Below are positions 8,519 to 17,506 of a DNA stretch of 64,000 nt, one piece after another. Position numbers and translations under genes: made by a program. The notes beneath the pieces are model-generated. The model was not told the origin of the DNA. It saw nothing but the letters and a program-made list of their open reading frames with translations, and did not search any database. The number at the start of each line of letters is the position of its first letter. Position 1 is the first letter of the stretch. The stretch lies in contig NZ_JAFBFA010000031.1 of assembly GCF_016909015.1 (NCBI RefSeq), forward strand, positions 1 to 64,000, written 5' to 3'. This stretch comes from Gracilibacillus alcaliphilus. GTDB lineage: Bacteria > Bacillota > Bacilli > Bacillales > Amphibacillaceae.

Positions 8519-9418
8519 TTAATTTTGTTCGTTCTTCGTCCGCATGTTCATCATCGTGAAAGACAGAATGGAGAAGATGACAATAACAATAAATAAGCCA
8601 AAGGCAATTGCCGATCCATAACCATATTGATAACGTGTAAATGCCGTATCATATAAATACATGACACTGGTCAATGTCGCATTATCAGGCTGTCCAGAGC
8701 CGTTTGTTAACGTATATGGCTGATCGAAAATCTGCATACCGCCAATAATCGAGGTCACGACTTGGAACAAAATGATCGGCTTCAGCAAAGGCAAGGTAAT
8801 ACTGAAGAATACTCTTACCTTGGAAGCGCCGTCAATTTCTGCCGCTTCTAGCAAATCTCTTGAAATCCCTTGGAGACCGGCGATATAAATAATCATCGAA
8901 TAGCCGAAATACTGCCAGAACAGAATCGAAGATACTAAGCCCCTCATAAAGTATGGCTTATCTGTCCAATGAACAGGATCATTAATAATGCCTAACCCCA
9001 TCAGAAACTGATTGAAGCTTCCCGCTTGCCAGCTGAAGATTAAGGCTACTAATAATCCTAATGAGGCTGCCGTTACGATATTCGGAAAGAAAAAGACAGC
9101 CCGGAAAATACTTTTCCCTTTGACAAACTTTTCGTGCAGAACTACTGCTAATACCAAGCTGACCGTCAGCTGTGGAATAACCGAAACAATCCAGATTGCT
9201 AACGTATTAAACAGGGTCTTCCAGAAGAAAAAGTCGCCAAACAGTCTCAGATAATTCTCCAGACCGACACTGGCTGGAGTTGTGAAACCATCCCAATCGG
9301 TGAAACTTAAATAAAAGGAATACAAAATTGGATATAACCCAAACACAAGAAATATAATGAAAAACGGTGCGATAAAAAGATAACCGTAATTATCTTTTTG
9401 CAATGTCTTGGAAAACAT
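8519..9418 (-). CDS. Carbohydrate ABC transporter permease (MalF/LacF type)
   Basis: The product has 299 residues, with six predicted membrane helices beginning with YGYLFIAPFFIIFLVFGLYP. The EAA loop is present as EAAEIDGASKVRVFFSITLP. It is located between the binding-protein gene and the second permease and forms the channel with the latter. The substrate is unknown. The downstream Gfo, ThuA and TIM-barrel genes suggest a glycoside or disaccharide. Confidence 0.93.
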   Translation of the reverse strand: MFSKTLQKDNYGYLFIAPFFIIFLVFGLYPILYSFYLSFTDWDGFTTPASVGLENYLRLFGDFFFWKTLFNTLAIWIVSVIPQLTVSLVLAVVLHEKFVKGKSIFRAVFFFPNIVTAASLGLLVALIFSWQAGSFNQFLMGLGIINDPVHWTDKPYFMRGLVSSILFWQYFGYSMIIYIAGLQGISRDLLEAAEIDGASKVRVFFSITLPLLKPIILFQVVTSIIGGMQIFDQPYTLTNGSGQPDNATLTSVMYLYDTAFTRYQYGYGSAIAFGLFIVIVIFSILSFTMMNMRTKNEQN

Positions 9419-9456
9419 CTTTTTTCCTCCTCCGCAGTATAGAATAAGGCAAGATT

Positions 9457-10731
9457 TTATTCATCTACTTCAATTTCCGGAAAATAATTACCGACTTCTG
9501 TCTTAAATGCTTGAATCATATCTTCTTTTGTTTGTAGTCTGCCGTTTAAATAATCATTTACTTTCTCGTCCCATATGCTGTTGATATCATTGTCATAGGG
9601 TGTTTGCGGGGCAGAAGGCACTTCTTCACCTGCCTCATTAAAGAATTCAAAGTATTTCTGGCCACCCAAAAAGTCAGAGGTTAACTCGTCGGCTAGTTCG
9701 ATATTAATCTCTTGATTACTTAAAAAATACTGCTCACTCTCTGCTAAGTCTTTAAGAAAGTCTCTATCAGTGGTGTAAAATTTCATAAATTCCCACGCGA
9801 TGTCTTTGTTCTCGCTGCCATTATACATAGCTAAGAAGGTACCGCCGCCGCTAAAGGCCTTTGGTCCATGGGCTAAACCCCATTCACCCGATGTATCCGG
9901 GGCATTGCTTTCAAAGATATGCGGAAGACCCCATGTCGGCTGGGGATAGAACATCACCGTTCCCTGCTGCATCGAAGCTGTCCAGGCAGGGCCCCAAGAG
10001 TCATAATCGGCAATTACCCTTCGCTCTCTGGCCTCTTTAGCAAGGTCTACAACATTCTCTCTGACCGGGTCAATCACTAGCTTCTCATCCACTACCCATG
10101 GTTCGTCGATACTCGAACCTTCTACCGTGCCAATATCATTCCAGTTTGATAAGGCATGAACTTGGCCATCGCTTTCCTCTAATACCCGTTCACCTATATC
10201 CATTATTTTGTCCCAGCTGGAGATATGCTGTGCTACTTCTTCCGGGTCATCTGTTCCCAAGTATTCTTGTGTCAGGTCACGGCGATAGAAGAAACCTCCC
10301 GGAGTCCCTTGATATCCTAATCCTCTTACAACGCCATCCTCGTCTTTCTCCTCCTCTTGAATATATGGATACTGTTGTTCCAGTATTTCACCAGCATTAT
10401 AAGGTGCTTGTGATAAATTTTCCAATCTTGGGATTTGTCTAATCTGAGGCCAATAACTTCTTTCAACAAAAAACACATCTGGCACGTTTTTTTCTACCTG
10501 CAGCACAGAAATTAGTTTTTGTACATAGTTATCATTGGTTATAAAAAGGAGGTCTACATCAATCTCTGGGTGTCTTTCTTGAAACTTCTCCACGGCATAA
10601 TTTGCTTCGTCCGTGAAGGTCCAAATTCTCAGTTGTTTCTTCTCCTCGGCCGATGAAGATGAACAGCCGGCAAGTATAACCATTAGAGTTAGAAGTGTTA
10701 GAAAACTAAATAAAGCATACTTTTTTGTCAT
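9457..10731 (-). CDS. Extracellular sugar-binding lipoprotein of ABC importer
   Basis: This 424-residue protein captures sugars for the adjacent permeases. The signal peptide ends in the lipobox Leu-Ala-Gly-Cys, with the lipidated Cys at residue 23, followed by a Ser-rich linker. The mature domain starts KQLRIWTFTDE, as in family-1 solute-binding proteins. The ATG at 10731 is favoured over a GTG two codons upstream because AAAGGTGGA lies six bases before it. It is the first gene of the minus-strand cluster. A catabolite-responsive element at 10931-10946 suggests CcpA control. Confidence 0.92.
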   Translation of the reverse strand: MTKKYALFSFLTLLTLMVILAGCSSSSAEEKKQLRIWTFTDEANYAVEKFQERHPEIDVDLLFITNDNYVQKLISVLQVEKNVPDVFFVERSYWPQIRQIPRLENLSQAPYNAGEILEQQYPYIQEEEKDEDGVVRGLGYQGTPGGFFYRRDLTQEYLGTDDPEEVAQHISSWDKIMDIGERVLEESDGQVHALSNWNDIGTVEGSSIDEPWVVDEKLVIDPVRENVVDLAKEARERRVIADYDSWGPAWTASMQQGTVMFYPQPTWGLPHIFESNAPDTSGEWGLAHGPKAFSGGGTFLAMYNGSENKDIAWEFMKFYTTDRDFLKDLAESEQYFLSNQEINIELADELTSDFLGGQKYFEFFNEAGEEVPSAPQTPYDNDINSIWDEKVNDYLNGRLQTKEDMIQAFKTEVGNYFPEIEVDE

Positions 10732-10930
10732 TTTCACTCCACCTTTTTGATTTTTATCACAGTGCTGACCATCTGTAAGCTCCTGTCTCTAAGTACAAGA
10801 AGAGTGGCATATCCTGATGAATTAAACATTTTCTCCTATCCATAAGAAAGGAATTTCCCTTTTAAGTAGACATCTTGCATTCTCCCAAAACCATATCTCA
10901 GCTCCTTTCTTCTCATAAAATCAAGAACCT

Positions 10931-10946
10931 TGGTAAACGCTTACAA
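10931..10946 (-). promoter_or_regulatory. Candidate cre site (CcpA operator)
   Basis: Read on the minus strand the site is TTGTAAGCGTTTACCA, matching the cre consensus WTGNAANCGNWNNCW except near the 3' end. It lies about 200 bp upstream of the sugar-binding lipoprotein gene. It could equally be an operator for a LacI-family regulator, since the two share this type of palindrome. Confidence 0.5.
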
Positions 10947-11491
10947 ATAAACTTATATAAATCAATATTTTCATATCCTATCTTGAGATCTACTTATGTG
11001 ATTGCACACTTACTTTGTTCATTCGATAAACTTACTTTGACAAGTTTATCCTAATTTATAAACCTTGTCAAGTGAAATTGAAGACTTTATTTTGATTTCG
11101 AAATACCACTGACAAAACCTCCTTTCAATGGAGCTTGTACTTTTTCTAGTAATATATGTTGTTTTTTACTTATTATTAATGAATCTTTTATCATTATTTC
11201 TTCAGCAGATATCAGTGATTCTTATTCGGTTGGTAATAAAAGAAGAGAACTGACTAGTGCTCGTCCTAGCGAAAACATTAGCGAAGGCCGACCGTTTCGA
11301 CTCCGGAGGGATTCACATGATCTGAAGATCCTTTTGCAAAGTGTTCTTCTTGGCAAAAGTTAGCTGAAGAGCATGCCCCTCGGCGGGTTAAAAACGCGGC
11401 GTCCTGCCGCAACACCTGCACTAGTAAGTCCTGTACGTCGAAAAACGAAACGGGCAGCCGCAGCGATTGCCTTACTCTCCATCTTAAATAA
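10947..11491. other. Gene-free region; GC-rich dispersed-type element at about 11250-11470
   Basis: No gene is seen between the sugar cluster and manA. The left half is AT-rich. From about 11250 the composition shifts sharply to GC-rich, with short internal inverted segments (for example GCGGCGTCCTGCCGC near 11396-11410) and two copies of CACTAGT/GACTAGT-like sequence near the ends. It has the look of the dispersed intergenic elements found in halotolerant Bacillaceae, but no second copy is present in this window. Confidence 0.4.
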
Positions 11492-11530
11492 AATCGGGGA
11501 CAGATCCTTGTGATGGATCTGTCCCCGATT
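11492..11530 (-). terminator. Strong rho-independent terminator downstream of manA
   Basis: AATCGGGGACAGATCC (11492-11507) pairs perfectly with GGATCTGTCCCCGATT (11515-11530) around a 7-base loop. A T-rich run follows on the minus strand. The manA stop is 35 bp upstream. Confidence 0.85.
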
Positions 11531-11564
11531 ATTATGATAATAATAAATAAGTTCGATACTGCAA

Positions 11565-12521
11565 TTACGTATGAGAAACGATAAACTCAGCGTTCCCCTT
11601 TACTTCAAACTGGTCAATGGTTGCCGGAATAATAAAGTGATCGCCTTTTTTGATCTCGTTGGCGATACCATTGGTAACCACAGTACCATTCCCTTCTATC
11701 ACACTTACTTGCAAAAAGTCTGCCTTGCGTTCTAGTGCAGCTTCTCCATCTAAATCCCAATGATAGACTGTAAAATATTGCTCTTCGACTAATTTTTTCT
11801 CTGTTAGTCCATGGTGCTTTGTCACTTGTTCATTTAAGACAGGTGTTTCATGTGGAACAGTCGTTACTTCCTTCGCTTGCTGTAAATGCAATTCACGGGT
11901 ATTCCCCTGATCATCAGTACGGTCATAGTCATAGACACGGTAGGTAATATCAGAGCTTTGCTGTGTCTCCAGGATAACAATTCCTTTTCCAATCGCATGG
12001 ATCGTACCGCTTGGTACATAAATGAAATCCCCTGCCTGTACTTTCACCTTGCGAAGCAATTGATCCCATTCACCTTGATCAATCCATTGTTCCAGCTGTT
12101 CACGAGTTTGAGCATGGTGGCCCACAATTAATTCGGCGTCTTCTTCTGCACTTACGACATACCAGCATTCTGTTTTACCGTAAGCTTCATTCGCAACTTC
12201 TCTGGCATATTGATCATCTGGATGAACTTGCACAGATAAATTATCATTGGCATCCAATATTTTTATCAACAGTGGATAAGCTTCTTGGTTATCCACAGAT
12301 TTGTTAAATAATTCTCCATGATGGCTCCAAGCTGTTAATAACGATTCACCTTTCAGTTCTCCATTATTAATTTTGCTCGGCCCATTTTCGTGTGCAGATA
12401 TCGCCCATGCCTCTCCTGTATGCTTATAAGGAATAGTATAGCGAAACTCCGTGTGGAGCTTCTCTCCGCCCCATATTCTTTCTTTAAAAATCGGCTGTAA
12501 AAAAATTGGCTCTGTGTACAT
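11565..12521 (-). CDS. manA: Mannose-6-phosphate isomerase, class I
   Basis: This 318-residue cupin enzyme interconverts mannose 6-phosphate and fructose 6-phosphate. Zinc-binding residues are seen in SVQVHPDDQYA, in GKTECWYVV and in the later VPSGTIHAIGKG. The N-terminal FLQPIFKERIWGGEKL is typical of the short Firmicute class I enzymes, and the length is normal. The start is preceded by AAGGGAGAGC. The gene appears to be a single-gene unit, bounded by a strong terminator downstream and a DnaA-box cluster upstream. Confidence 0.95.
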   Translation of the reverse strand: MYTEPIFLQPIFKERIWGGEKLHTEFRYTIPYKHTGEAWAISAHENGPSKINNGELKGESLLTAWSHHGELFNKSVDNQEAYPLLIKILDANDNLSVQVHPDDQYAREVANEAYGKTECWYVVSAEEDAELIVGHHAQTREQLEQWIDQGEWDQLLRKVKVQAGDFIYVPSGTIHAIGKGIVILETQQSSDITYRVYDYDRTDDQGNTRELHLQQAKEVTTVPHETPVLNEQVTKHHGLTEKKLVEEQYFTVYHWDLDGEAALERKADFLQVSVIEGNGTVVTNGIANEIKKGDHFIIPATIDQFEVKGNAEFIVSHT

Positions 12522-12612
12522 AAAAATAAGCTCTCCCTTATTATCTAGTCTATTAAAAGATACTATGTTATCCTGTCAAAATCAACAGGTTCAGCTTGCC
12601 TTTATCTTGTAG

Positions 12613-12842
12613 TTATCCACAAAGTTATGTGAACAGCCTGTGGTTTATCGAATTATACACATGTTAATATCTATTTGAGACAGGTTATTCACAAAGTTAT
12701 CCACATACTCACATTTTTTGTACGTATCTCGTATCGGAATTTACGTTCTCCACCAGATATAGTAGATCCACTTTACAAATATCCACAATATGTGCATAAC
12801 TATTTTAAAATGTGGACAACCATGAAAATATGCTTGTCCACA
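12613..12842. promoter_or_regulatory. DnaA-box cluster outside oriC (manA-htrC intergenic)
   Basis: Five perfect TTATNCACA boxes are present. Four are in plus orientation (12613-12621, 12653-12661, 12685-12693, 12697-12705) and one is in minus orientation (12791-12799). Single-mismatch boxes lie at about 12778-12786, 12811-12819 and 12834-12842. No gene is present here. Such a density outside oriC suggests a DnaA-binding or titration site, or DnaA control of manA. Confidence 0.8.
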
Positions 12843-12859
12843 CGTTGAAACATTGTTTT

Positions 12860-14089
12860 TTAATTATTTGGTATTGCCGTTAATTGGACAGTTACTTCTT
12901 CCAGCTCTCCATCTCGATAATAACTGATCGTTAAGGCGTCGCCTACCGATTTATCGGAATAGAGGTGCTGACGCAGATCGACTACATCCTCGATTGGATT
13001 ACCGTCTAACTCTACAATTACATCATAAGCGCGAATACCGCCTGTGTCAGCTGGTGAGCCCGGTTCCACACTGCGTACATAAATACCGCCTTCCACCGAC
13101 CGCGGCAGATTTAAACTTCGGCGCCATTCAATCTGAGAAACCTCTTCTAAGGAGTAAGCCTCTACACCAAGGTAAGCCCTTGTTACTTCTCCATTTTGTT
13201 CTAATTCCTCCATGACTGGGATAGCGTCATCAATTGGTATGGCAAAGCCAATCCCTTCTACGGCAGACTGAGCAATTTTCATCGAGTTAATGCCAATAAG
13301 CTGACCTTCCATATTCAAAAGCGCACCACCGCTGTTACCAGGGTTAATCGCTGCATCTGTCTGGATAACTTCGGACTGCCAATCGGCTCGGCCGTCCATA
13401 TCAAAGTCTTGGGGAATCGTGCGCTGTTTTCCGCTGATAATCCCTTGGGTAACGGAACCAGATAAATGCATACCGAGCGGATTACCTATCGCTATCGCCG
13501 GTTCCCCAACATGAACATCACTGGAACTTCCAAATTCAATCGCACTGCTGGCATGTTGTGCATCCATTTCCAACACGGCCAGATCAGTATATAGATCACT
13601 GCCGACAATACTGGCCTCGACCCTTGTTTCGTCTGAAAGCACCACTTCTACTTGATCCGCTCCTTGAATTACATGGTCATTGGTTACTATATAAGCCGTA
13701 TCACCCTCGATCTTATAAATAACCCCTGAGCCTGTTCCTTCTTCCCCGTCACCATTCTGTTCCCAGAGATTAAATTGATTCTGAATATTGATAACGCCGA
13801 CCACGGTTGGCGCTACCTCTTGGACAATATCCGTAACCGCCGTCGAAATATCAACCTGCACTTGCCGTACATCTCCTGGAACGGTCTGCTGTTCTGAAGA
13901 CTCATTTGCAGTAGAGGCACCTTGTTCGCCTGTAATAATCGTATAAGGCAGGAGATTATTATTCACTAAAGATGGTAAAAGTACGGCAAATAGAAAGGCA
14001 CCAAGGACAATGCCCACAATAAACGGCATCAGCCATCTTGTTCGCCTTGGCCTTGACGGGGGTGGAGAGTGATCATCATAATAGCCCAT
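12860..14089 (-). CDS. htrC: HtrA-type serine protease (S1C, PDZ) of the walRK locus
   Basis: The product is a 409-residue membrane-anchored quality-control protease. It has a cytoplasmic Pro/Arg-rich head, one membrane helix at about residues 20-45 (WLMPFIVGIVLGAFLFAVLL), then the trypsin-like domain. The catalytic triad is His in VTNDHVIQG, Asp in LYTDLAVLEM and Ser in NPGNSGGALL. A C-terminal PDZ domain contains GIYVRSVEPGSPADTGGI. In Bacillus this gene (yycK/htrC) lies at the end of the walRK operon, as it does here, though separated from walJ by a repeat of about 140 bp. Confidence 0.93.
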   Translation of the reverse strand: MGYYDDHSPPPSRPRRTRWLMPFIVGIVLGAFLFAVLLPSLVNNNLLPYTIITGEQGASTANESSEQQTVPGDVRQVQVDISTAVTDIVQEVAPTVVGVINIQNQFNLWEQNGDGEEGTGSGVIYKIEGDTAYIVTNDHVIQGADQVEVVLSDETRVEASIVGSDLYTDLAVLEMDAQHASSAIEFGSSSDVHVGEPAIAIGNPLGMHLSGSVTQGIISGKQRTIPQDFDMDGRADWQSEVIQTDAAINPGNSGGALLNMEGQLIGINSMKIAQSAVEGIGFAIPIDDAIPVMEELEQNGEVTRAYLGVEAYSLEEVSQIEWRRSLNLPRSVEGGIYVRSVEPGSPADTGGIRAYDVIVELDGNPIEDVVDLRQHLYSDKSVGDALTISYYRDGELEEVTVQLTAIPNN

Positions 14090-14117
14090 TGCATCACCTT
14101 CTATCTCGTTTATTTAA

Positions 14118-14257
14118 GAGGTTTTCAAAAAGTCATCAAATGATAAGCGGCGAATCTCCTTGTTGGCTTGCTCACGTATCTAAATGCCACACGTTCGGCA
14201 CTCGCAACTTCACCGCCTCGACCTTCTTGCTTTTCATTTGGCAAGTTTTTGAACATC
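14118..14257. repeat. Intergenic MITE-like repeat (family A)
   Basis: This block of about 140 bp sits between walJ and htrC and has imperfect terminal inverted repeats (GGTTTTCAAAAAGT at the left, AAGTTTTTGAACATCC at the right). The GTTCAAAAA-type ends are shared with the elements at 46496-46631 and 61660-61775, but the interior differs. No open frame of note is present. From 14258 to 14425 I see nothing recognisable. Confidence 0.55.
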
Positions 14258-14425
14258 CATTTTAAAGAATCCACTACAATAGATTAGCACAAAAGCCTGT
14301 CTCACAAATGAACATGATCCAGCCGGTCTGTTGGCGGAAAGCAAATCGAGGGCACCAGCAGACCAAGACTACCAGATTCTTTACACCTATGTAGAGCAGC
14401 GTTTATGGTGTGGTTAAGATGGGAT

Positions 14426-15223
14426 TTACACCACTTCGTAAAGAGGGGTCGGCACTTTTGGATCGGTGTCATGTAAAGTAAAATCCATGCCGACGGTAAA
14501 ACCATAATCATGCAGCCCATTCTCAACGGACATTCTCGCCAGATCCTTCATGTTATTATCTTTGCTTAAATGTGCCAAATAAATACGTTTTGTTTGATTA
14601 TCAATAATATCCTTCAGCGCAAGGGCGCAGTCATCATTTGAAACATGACCGCTGTCGCCAAGAATACGGCGTTTGACACTCCACGGATAACGCCCCATCC
14701 GTAACATCTCCACATCATGGTTCGCTTCAAATATCAAAGCATCAGCCGCTTCTACTGTTTTTTTAATACGTTCAGAAACATAGCCCAGATCAGTCACCAA
14801 GGCCACCTTCTTCCCATTATGATGAAAACTGTAGAACATGGGATCTGCCGCATCATGGGAAACAGCAAATGATTCCACATCGATATCACCAAACGTCTGG
14901 GTCTCTTCCCTATTAAAAATAAACTTTTGCTCTGATTCAATTCTGCCTAAGGCATGTTCCATCGCCTTCCATGTTTTTTCATTGGCATAGATCGGCAGAT
15001 CATACTTCCTGGCAAAGATACCAAGCCCCTTAATATGATCGCTGTGCTCATGTGTCACCAGAATACGTGACAGGCTGTTTGGATCTACATTAATCTCCTT
15101 AAAAAGCCGTGTCATTTCCTTACCGCTCAAACCAGCATCAACTAGGATCTTCTCTTTCTCGGTGCCTATATAAAAAGCATTCCCCGTACTGCCGGAAGCT
15201 AGTACACTAAATTGCATTGTCAT
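14426..15223 (-). CDS. walJ: MBL-fold metallohydrolase WalJ (YycJ)
   Basis: The product is a 265-residue metallo-beta-lactamase-fold protein with the metal motif THEHSDHIKG at about residues 57-66. Later ligands are His in SVSHDAADP-type context and Asp in ALVTDLG. YycJ/WalJ proteins are implicated in coordinating cell wall or division with replication and in DNA mismatch repair in some Firmicutes. The exact substrate is unsettled. It begins three bases after walI and is the last gene of the compact walRKHIJ operon. Confidence 0.92.
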   Translation of the reverse strand: MTMQFSVLASGSTGNAFYIGTEKEKILVDAGLSGKEMTRLFKEINVDPNSLSRILVTHEHSDHIKGLGIFARKYDLPIYANEKTWKAMEHALGRIESEQKFIFNREETQTFGDIDVESFAVSHDAADPMFYSFHHNGKKVALVTDLGYVSERIKKTVEAADALIFEANHDVEMLRMGRYPWSVKRRILGDSGHVSNDDCALALKDIIDNQTKRIYLAHLSKDNNMKDLARMSVENGLHDYGFTVGMDFTLHDTDPKVPTPLYEVV

Positions 15224-15225
15224 CT

Positions 15226-16161
15226 TTACTCCACTCCATTAAGTTCTGTAAATTGATTGATCAAATCTTCGATAAAATCCTCCACCTGTTCTCTATCCCA
15301 CGAGTCATTTACTGCTTCGATATCTGCTCCGCTTCGATCAGTGAAATATTGATCTGCTGTTGTTCGCATTTCTTCAATAAACTCAGAAGTATTCCTTGTC
15401 GTGACATGGCTCTCAATAGCATTCACATAAAAATAGTCCTTCTCATTAATCTCAAACTCCCACGTTGGAGCAAGCACCTGCACACCATTCGGTAAAGGCA
15501 GCAAGTTATGGTAGCCTAATTGCACTTCACTTGTAATTTCATCCCCAGAACTAATATAGCTTCCGCTAAAATATAAACCACTGAGTTCATCAAACGGCTG
15601 GTTGATTTCTTCTTCTTCTGGCTGTTCTTCTGCCTTAATCAGACTAGTTTGCAGATAATTTACTAACTCGCCCTGCCCATTCTCCTGCACCAAGATCACC
15701 GCACTATAGTTAAAATAGATCGGGCGCTCGATCGTTTGAAAGAAAATATGGGTATTCGTTTCTTCATTCTTGCCGAAGTATTCATACTCAGAAAAGCTCC
15801 AAATATAGCTTGCAACCGCCTCTGGATTCTCTTCCAAGTCCAGGTCTAGCGGATCATTGAACATCGAGACAATCATATTACCTTCAATCACAATACTTGA
15901 TTGTTCCGGTAAAGCTGCAATTTCTTCCAAATCCGCTGCACTTAATTCCCTTCTTTCAGCATAGAGCATTGCCTCTTGGGCCGGAGGATTCTCGGGCAAG
16001 TTAGACAATCCATTTACATTATTACGGACATCATCTTCCCGAGGGAATTCCTCTGTATACTCATAATCTGTTTTCGGGTTATTAATAAAATGATGCAAGA
16101 GGAAAATATCCAAAATAAGAAAACAGAGAATGAATAAGGTTTTAATTTGACCCCACTGCAT
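15226..16161 (-). CDS. walI: Two-component system regulatory protein WalI (YycI)
   Basis: The product has 311 residues, with one N-terminal membrane helix (KTLFILCFLILDIFLLHHFI, about residues 7-26) and an extracytoplasmic domain. With WalH it forms a membrane complex that restrains the WalK sensor kinase. The first 20 bp overlap the end of walH, indicating translational coupling. The sequence is typically divergent, and the identification rests on length, topology and position. Confidence 0.92.
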   Translation of the reverse strand: MQWGQIKTLFILCFLILDIFLLHHFINNPKTDYEYTEEFPREDDVRNNVNGLSNLPENPPAQEAMLYAERRELSAADLEEIAALPEQSSIVIEGNMIVSMFNDPLDLDLEENPEAVASYIWSFSEYEYFGKNEETNTHIFFQTIERPIYFNYSAVILVQENGQGELVNYLQTSLIKAEEQPEEEEINQPFDELSGLYFSGSYISSGDEITSEVQLGYHNLLPLPNGVQVLAPTWEFEINEKDYFYVNAIESHVTTRNTSEFIEEMRTTADQYFTDRSGADIEAVNDSWDREQVEDFIEDLINQFTELNGVE

Positions 16162-17506
16162 TTGGATTCCCTCCTTGGTTTACCGGCTTTGTCTCACGTG
16201 TGACATACTCCCAGCCACTATATGTTTCAATACACCAAGTCGGAATTAAATCGAATATCTGCCCGCCAGGCTGCTGCTCTAATTTATAACCGATCTGGAT
16301 ATCTAATATATCTTCCCAGTTGAATTGATCTGATTGATCCAGATATTTCACCAGCTGTTTGCCTGTCATTAAGTCGGTCGGCGCTCGATCGTAGGATAAC
16401 GTCAACTTCATCAATGGCCGATTATATTGGTAAACATTCTGGTTCTGATACGTTACACTCATACTAGACAGTCCTTGCGATGAGAAGATTGGATAATTCT
16501 CATGAATTAAACGAAATTCCACCGAACTGGTCACATCATTTAATCTGGACAAGCGGTAATTCATGTCTTGCTCGACCAGCCACCCATTATGCGAGTTAAT
16601 ATATTCCACCGAATTGTTTAACAAATAATCGGCATAGCTGCCTTCTATATCATCTTCTAAATCAGTTTGGCTGTCTGGAATCGAAAAGTTGTTATATTCC
16701 ATCGCATAGCCATTTACATTCACCTCGCGCTGTCCGTCACTAAAGACTTGACCGCTCTCATCGTTTGGCGAGCTGGCAATAGAAGAAGGATTACGGAAAA
16801 AGATATTCAAAAAATTCGTAGAGCTGGCATTAATCGTCTCATAGCGGTATTTTCGTCCTTGAATATCCGTTTCCTCCGGTATATAAACCGTACGGTCGCT
16901 GTAGATGGTCTTGGTTAAATATTCCGTTAAAGAATGATTGTCGCGCTTCTCGGCAAAGAAATCAATGATTTGATTCATGTTATGCACACCCGCCCAGATG
17001 TCAATGCCATCTGGGTTACCATCATCAAAAATAATTTGATGATCTGTCTGCTCCTCATCCAAGATAATGTATACCCGCTTAAACTTACCATCAAAACGCA
17101 TCGTATCATCTGTAGAAAAGATTTCATTAATCAACGAAAACGGCATACTGGCAGGAAAAACGATTTCAATCACCTGGTTATAATTCTCTTTTTGGAAAGC
17201 TGTTTCCTCTGACATAATCTGAAAATCATATAAATTCCAAGTAGTTAGTTCCGTAAAGATATCTTGTTCTACATGCTTATCAACAAAACCGAAAGGAGCA
17301 TCCCCATCATGAATAATGAGCTGAGAAGGCTGAATCAGATCCCGCTTGGTTGCATCTGTTCCGTCCAGCTGAGCCTCAGCGGCTAAATCACGACTGGCTG
17401 TTTCATAATCACCTTGATACGTCCATAACCCTAGAGTTAACAACAGACTCAATCCAACTAAGAAAACAAGTAATATCGTTTTTAGAAATTCAATATTAAA
17501 TTTCAT
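16142..17506 (-). CDS. walH: Two-component system regulatory protein WalH (YycH)
   Basis: The product has 454 residues, with an N-terminal membrane helix (LKTILLVFLVGLSLLLTLGL) and a large extracytoplasmic part. It acts with WalI as a negative modulator of WalK in the membrane. It starts inside the last codons of walK (4-bp overlap), as in Bacillus. The invariant early motif GLWTYQGDYE is present. Confidence 0.93.
   Translation of the reverse strand: MKFNIEFLKTILLVFLVGLSLLLTLGLWTYQGDYETASRDLAAEAQLDGTDATKRDLIQPSQLIIHDGDAPFGFVDKHVEQDIFTELTTWNLYDFQIMSEETAFQKENYNQVIEIVFPASMPFSLINEIFSTDDTMRFDGKFKRVYIILDEEQTDHQIIFDDGNPDGIDIWAGVHNMNQIIDFFAEKRDNHSLTEYLTKTIYSDRTVYIPEETDIQGRKYRYETINASSTNFLNIFFRNPSSIASSPNDESGQVFSDGQREVNVNGYAMEYNNFSIPDSQTDLEDDIEGSYADYLLNNSVEYINSHNGWLVEQDMNYRLSRLNDVTSSVEFRLIHENYPIFSSQGLSSMSVTYQNQNVYQYNRPLMKLTLSYDRAPTDLMTGKQLVKYLDQSDQFNWEDILDIQIGYKLEQQPGGQIFDLIPTWCIETYSGWEYVTRETKPVNQGGNPNAVGSN

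Noticed and set aside
16190..16205. Palindromic TGTCTCACGTGTGACA resembling parS, inside walH
   Set aside because: Three mismatches to the parS consensus at conserved positions, and it lies in coding sequence.
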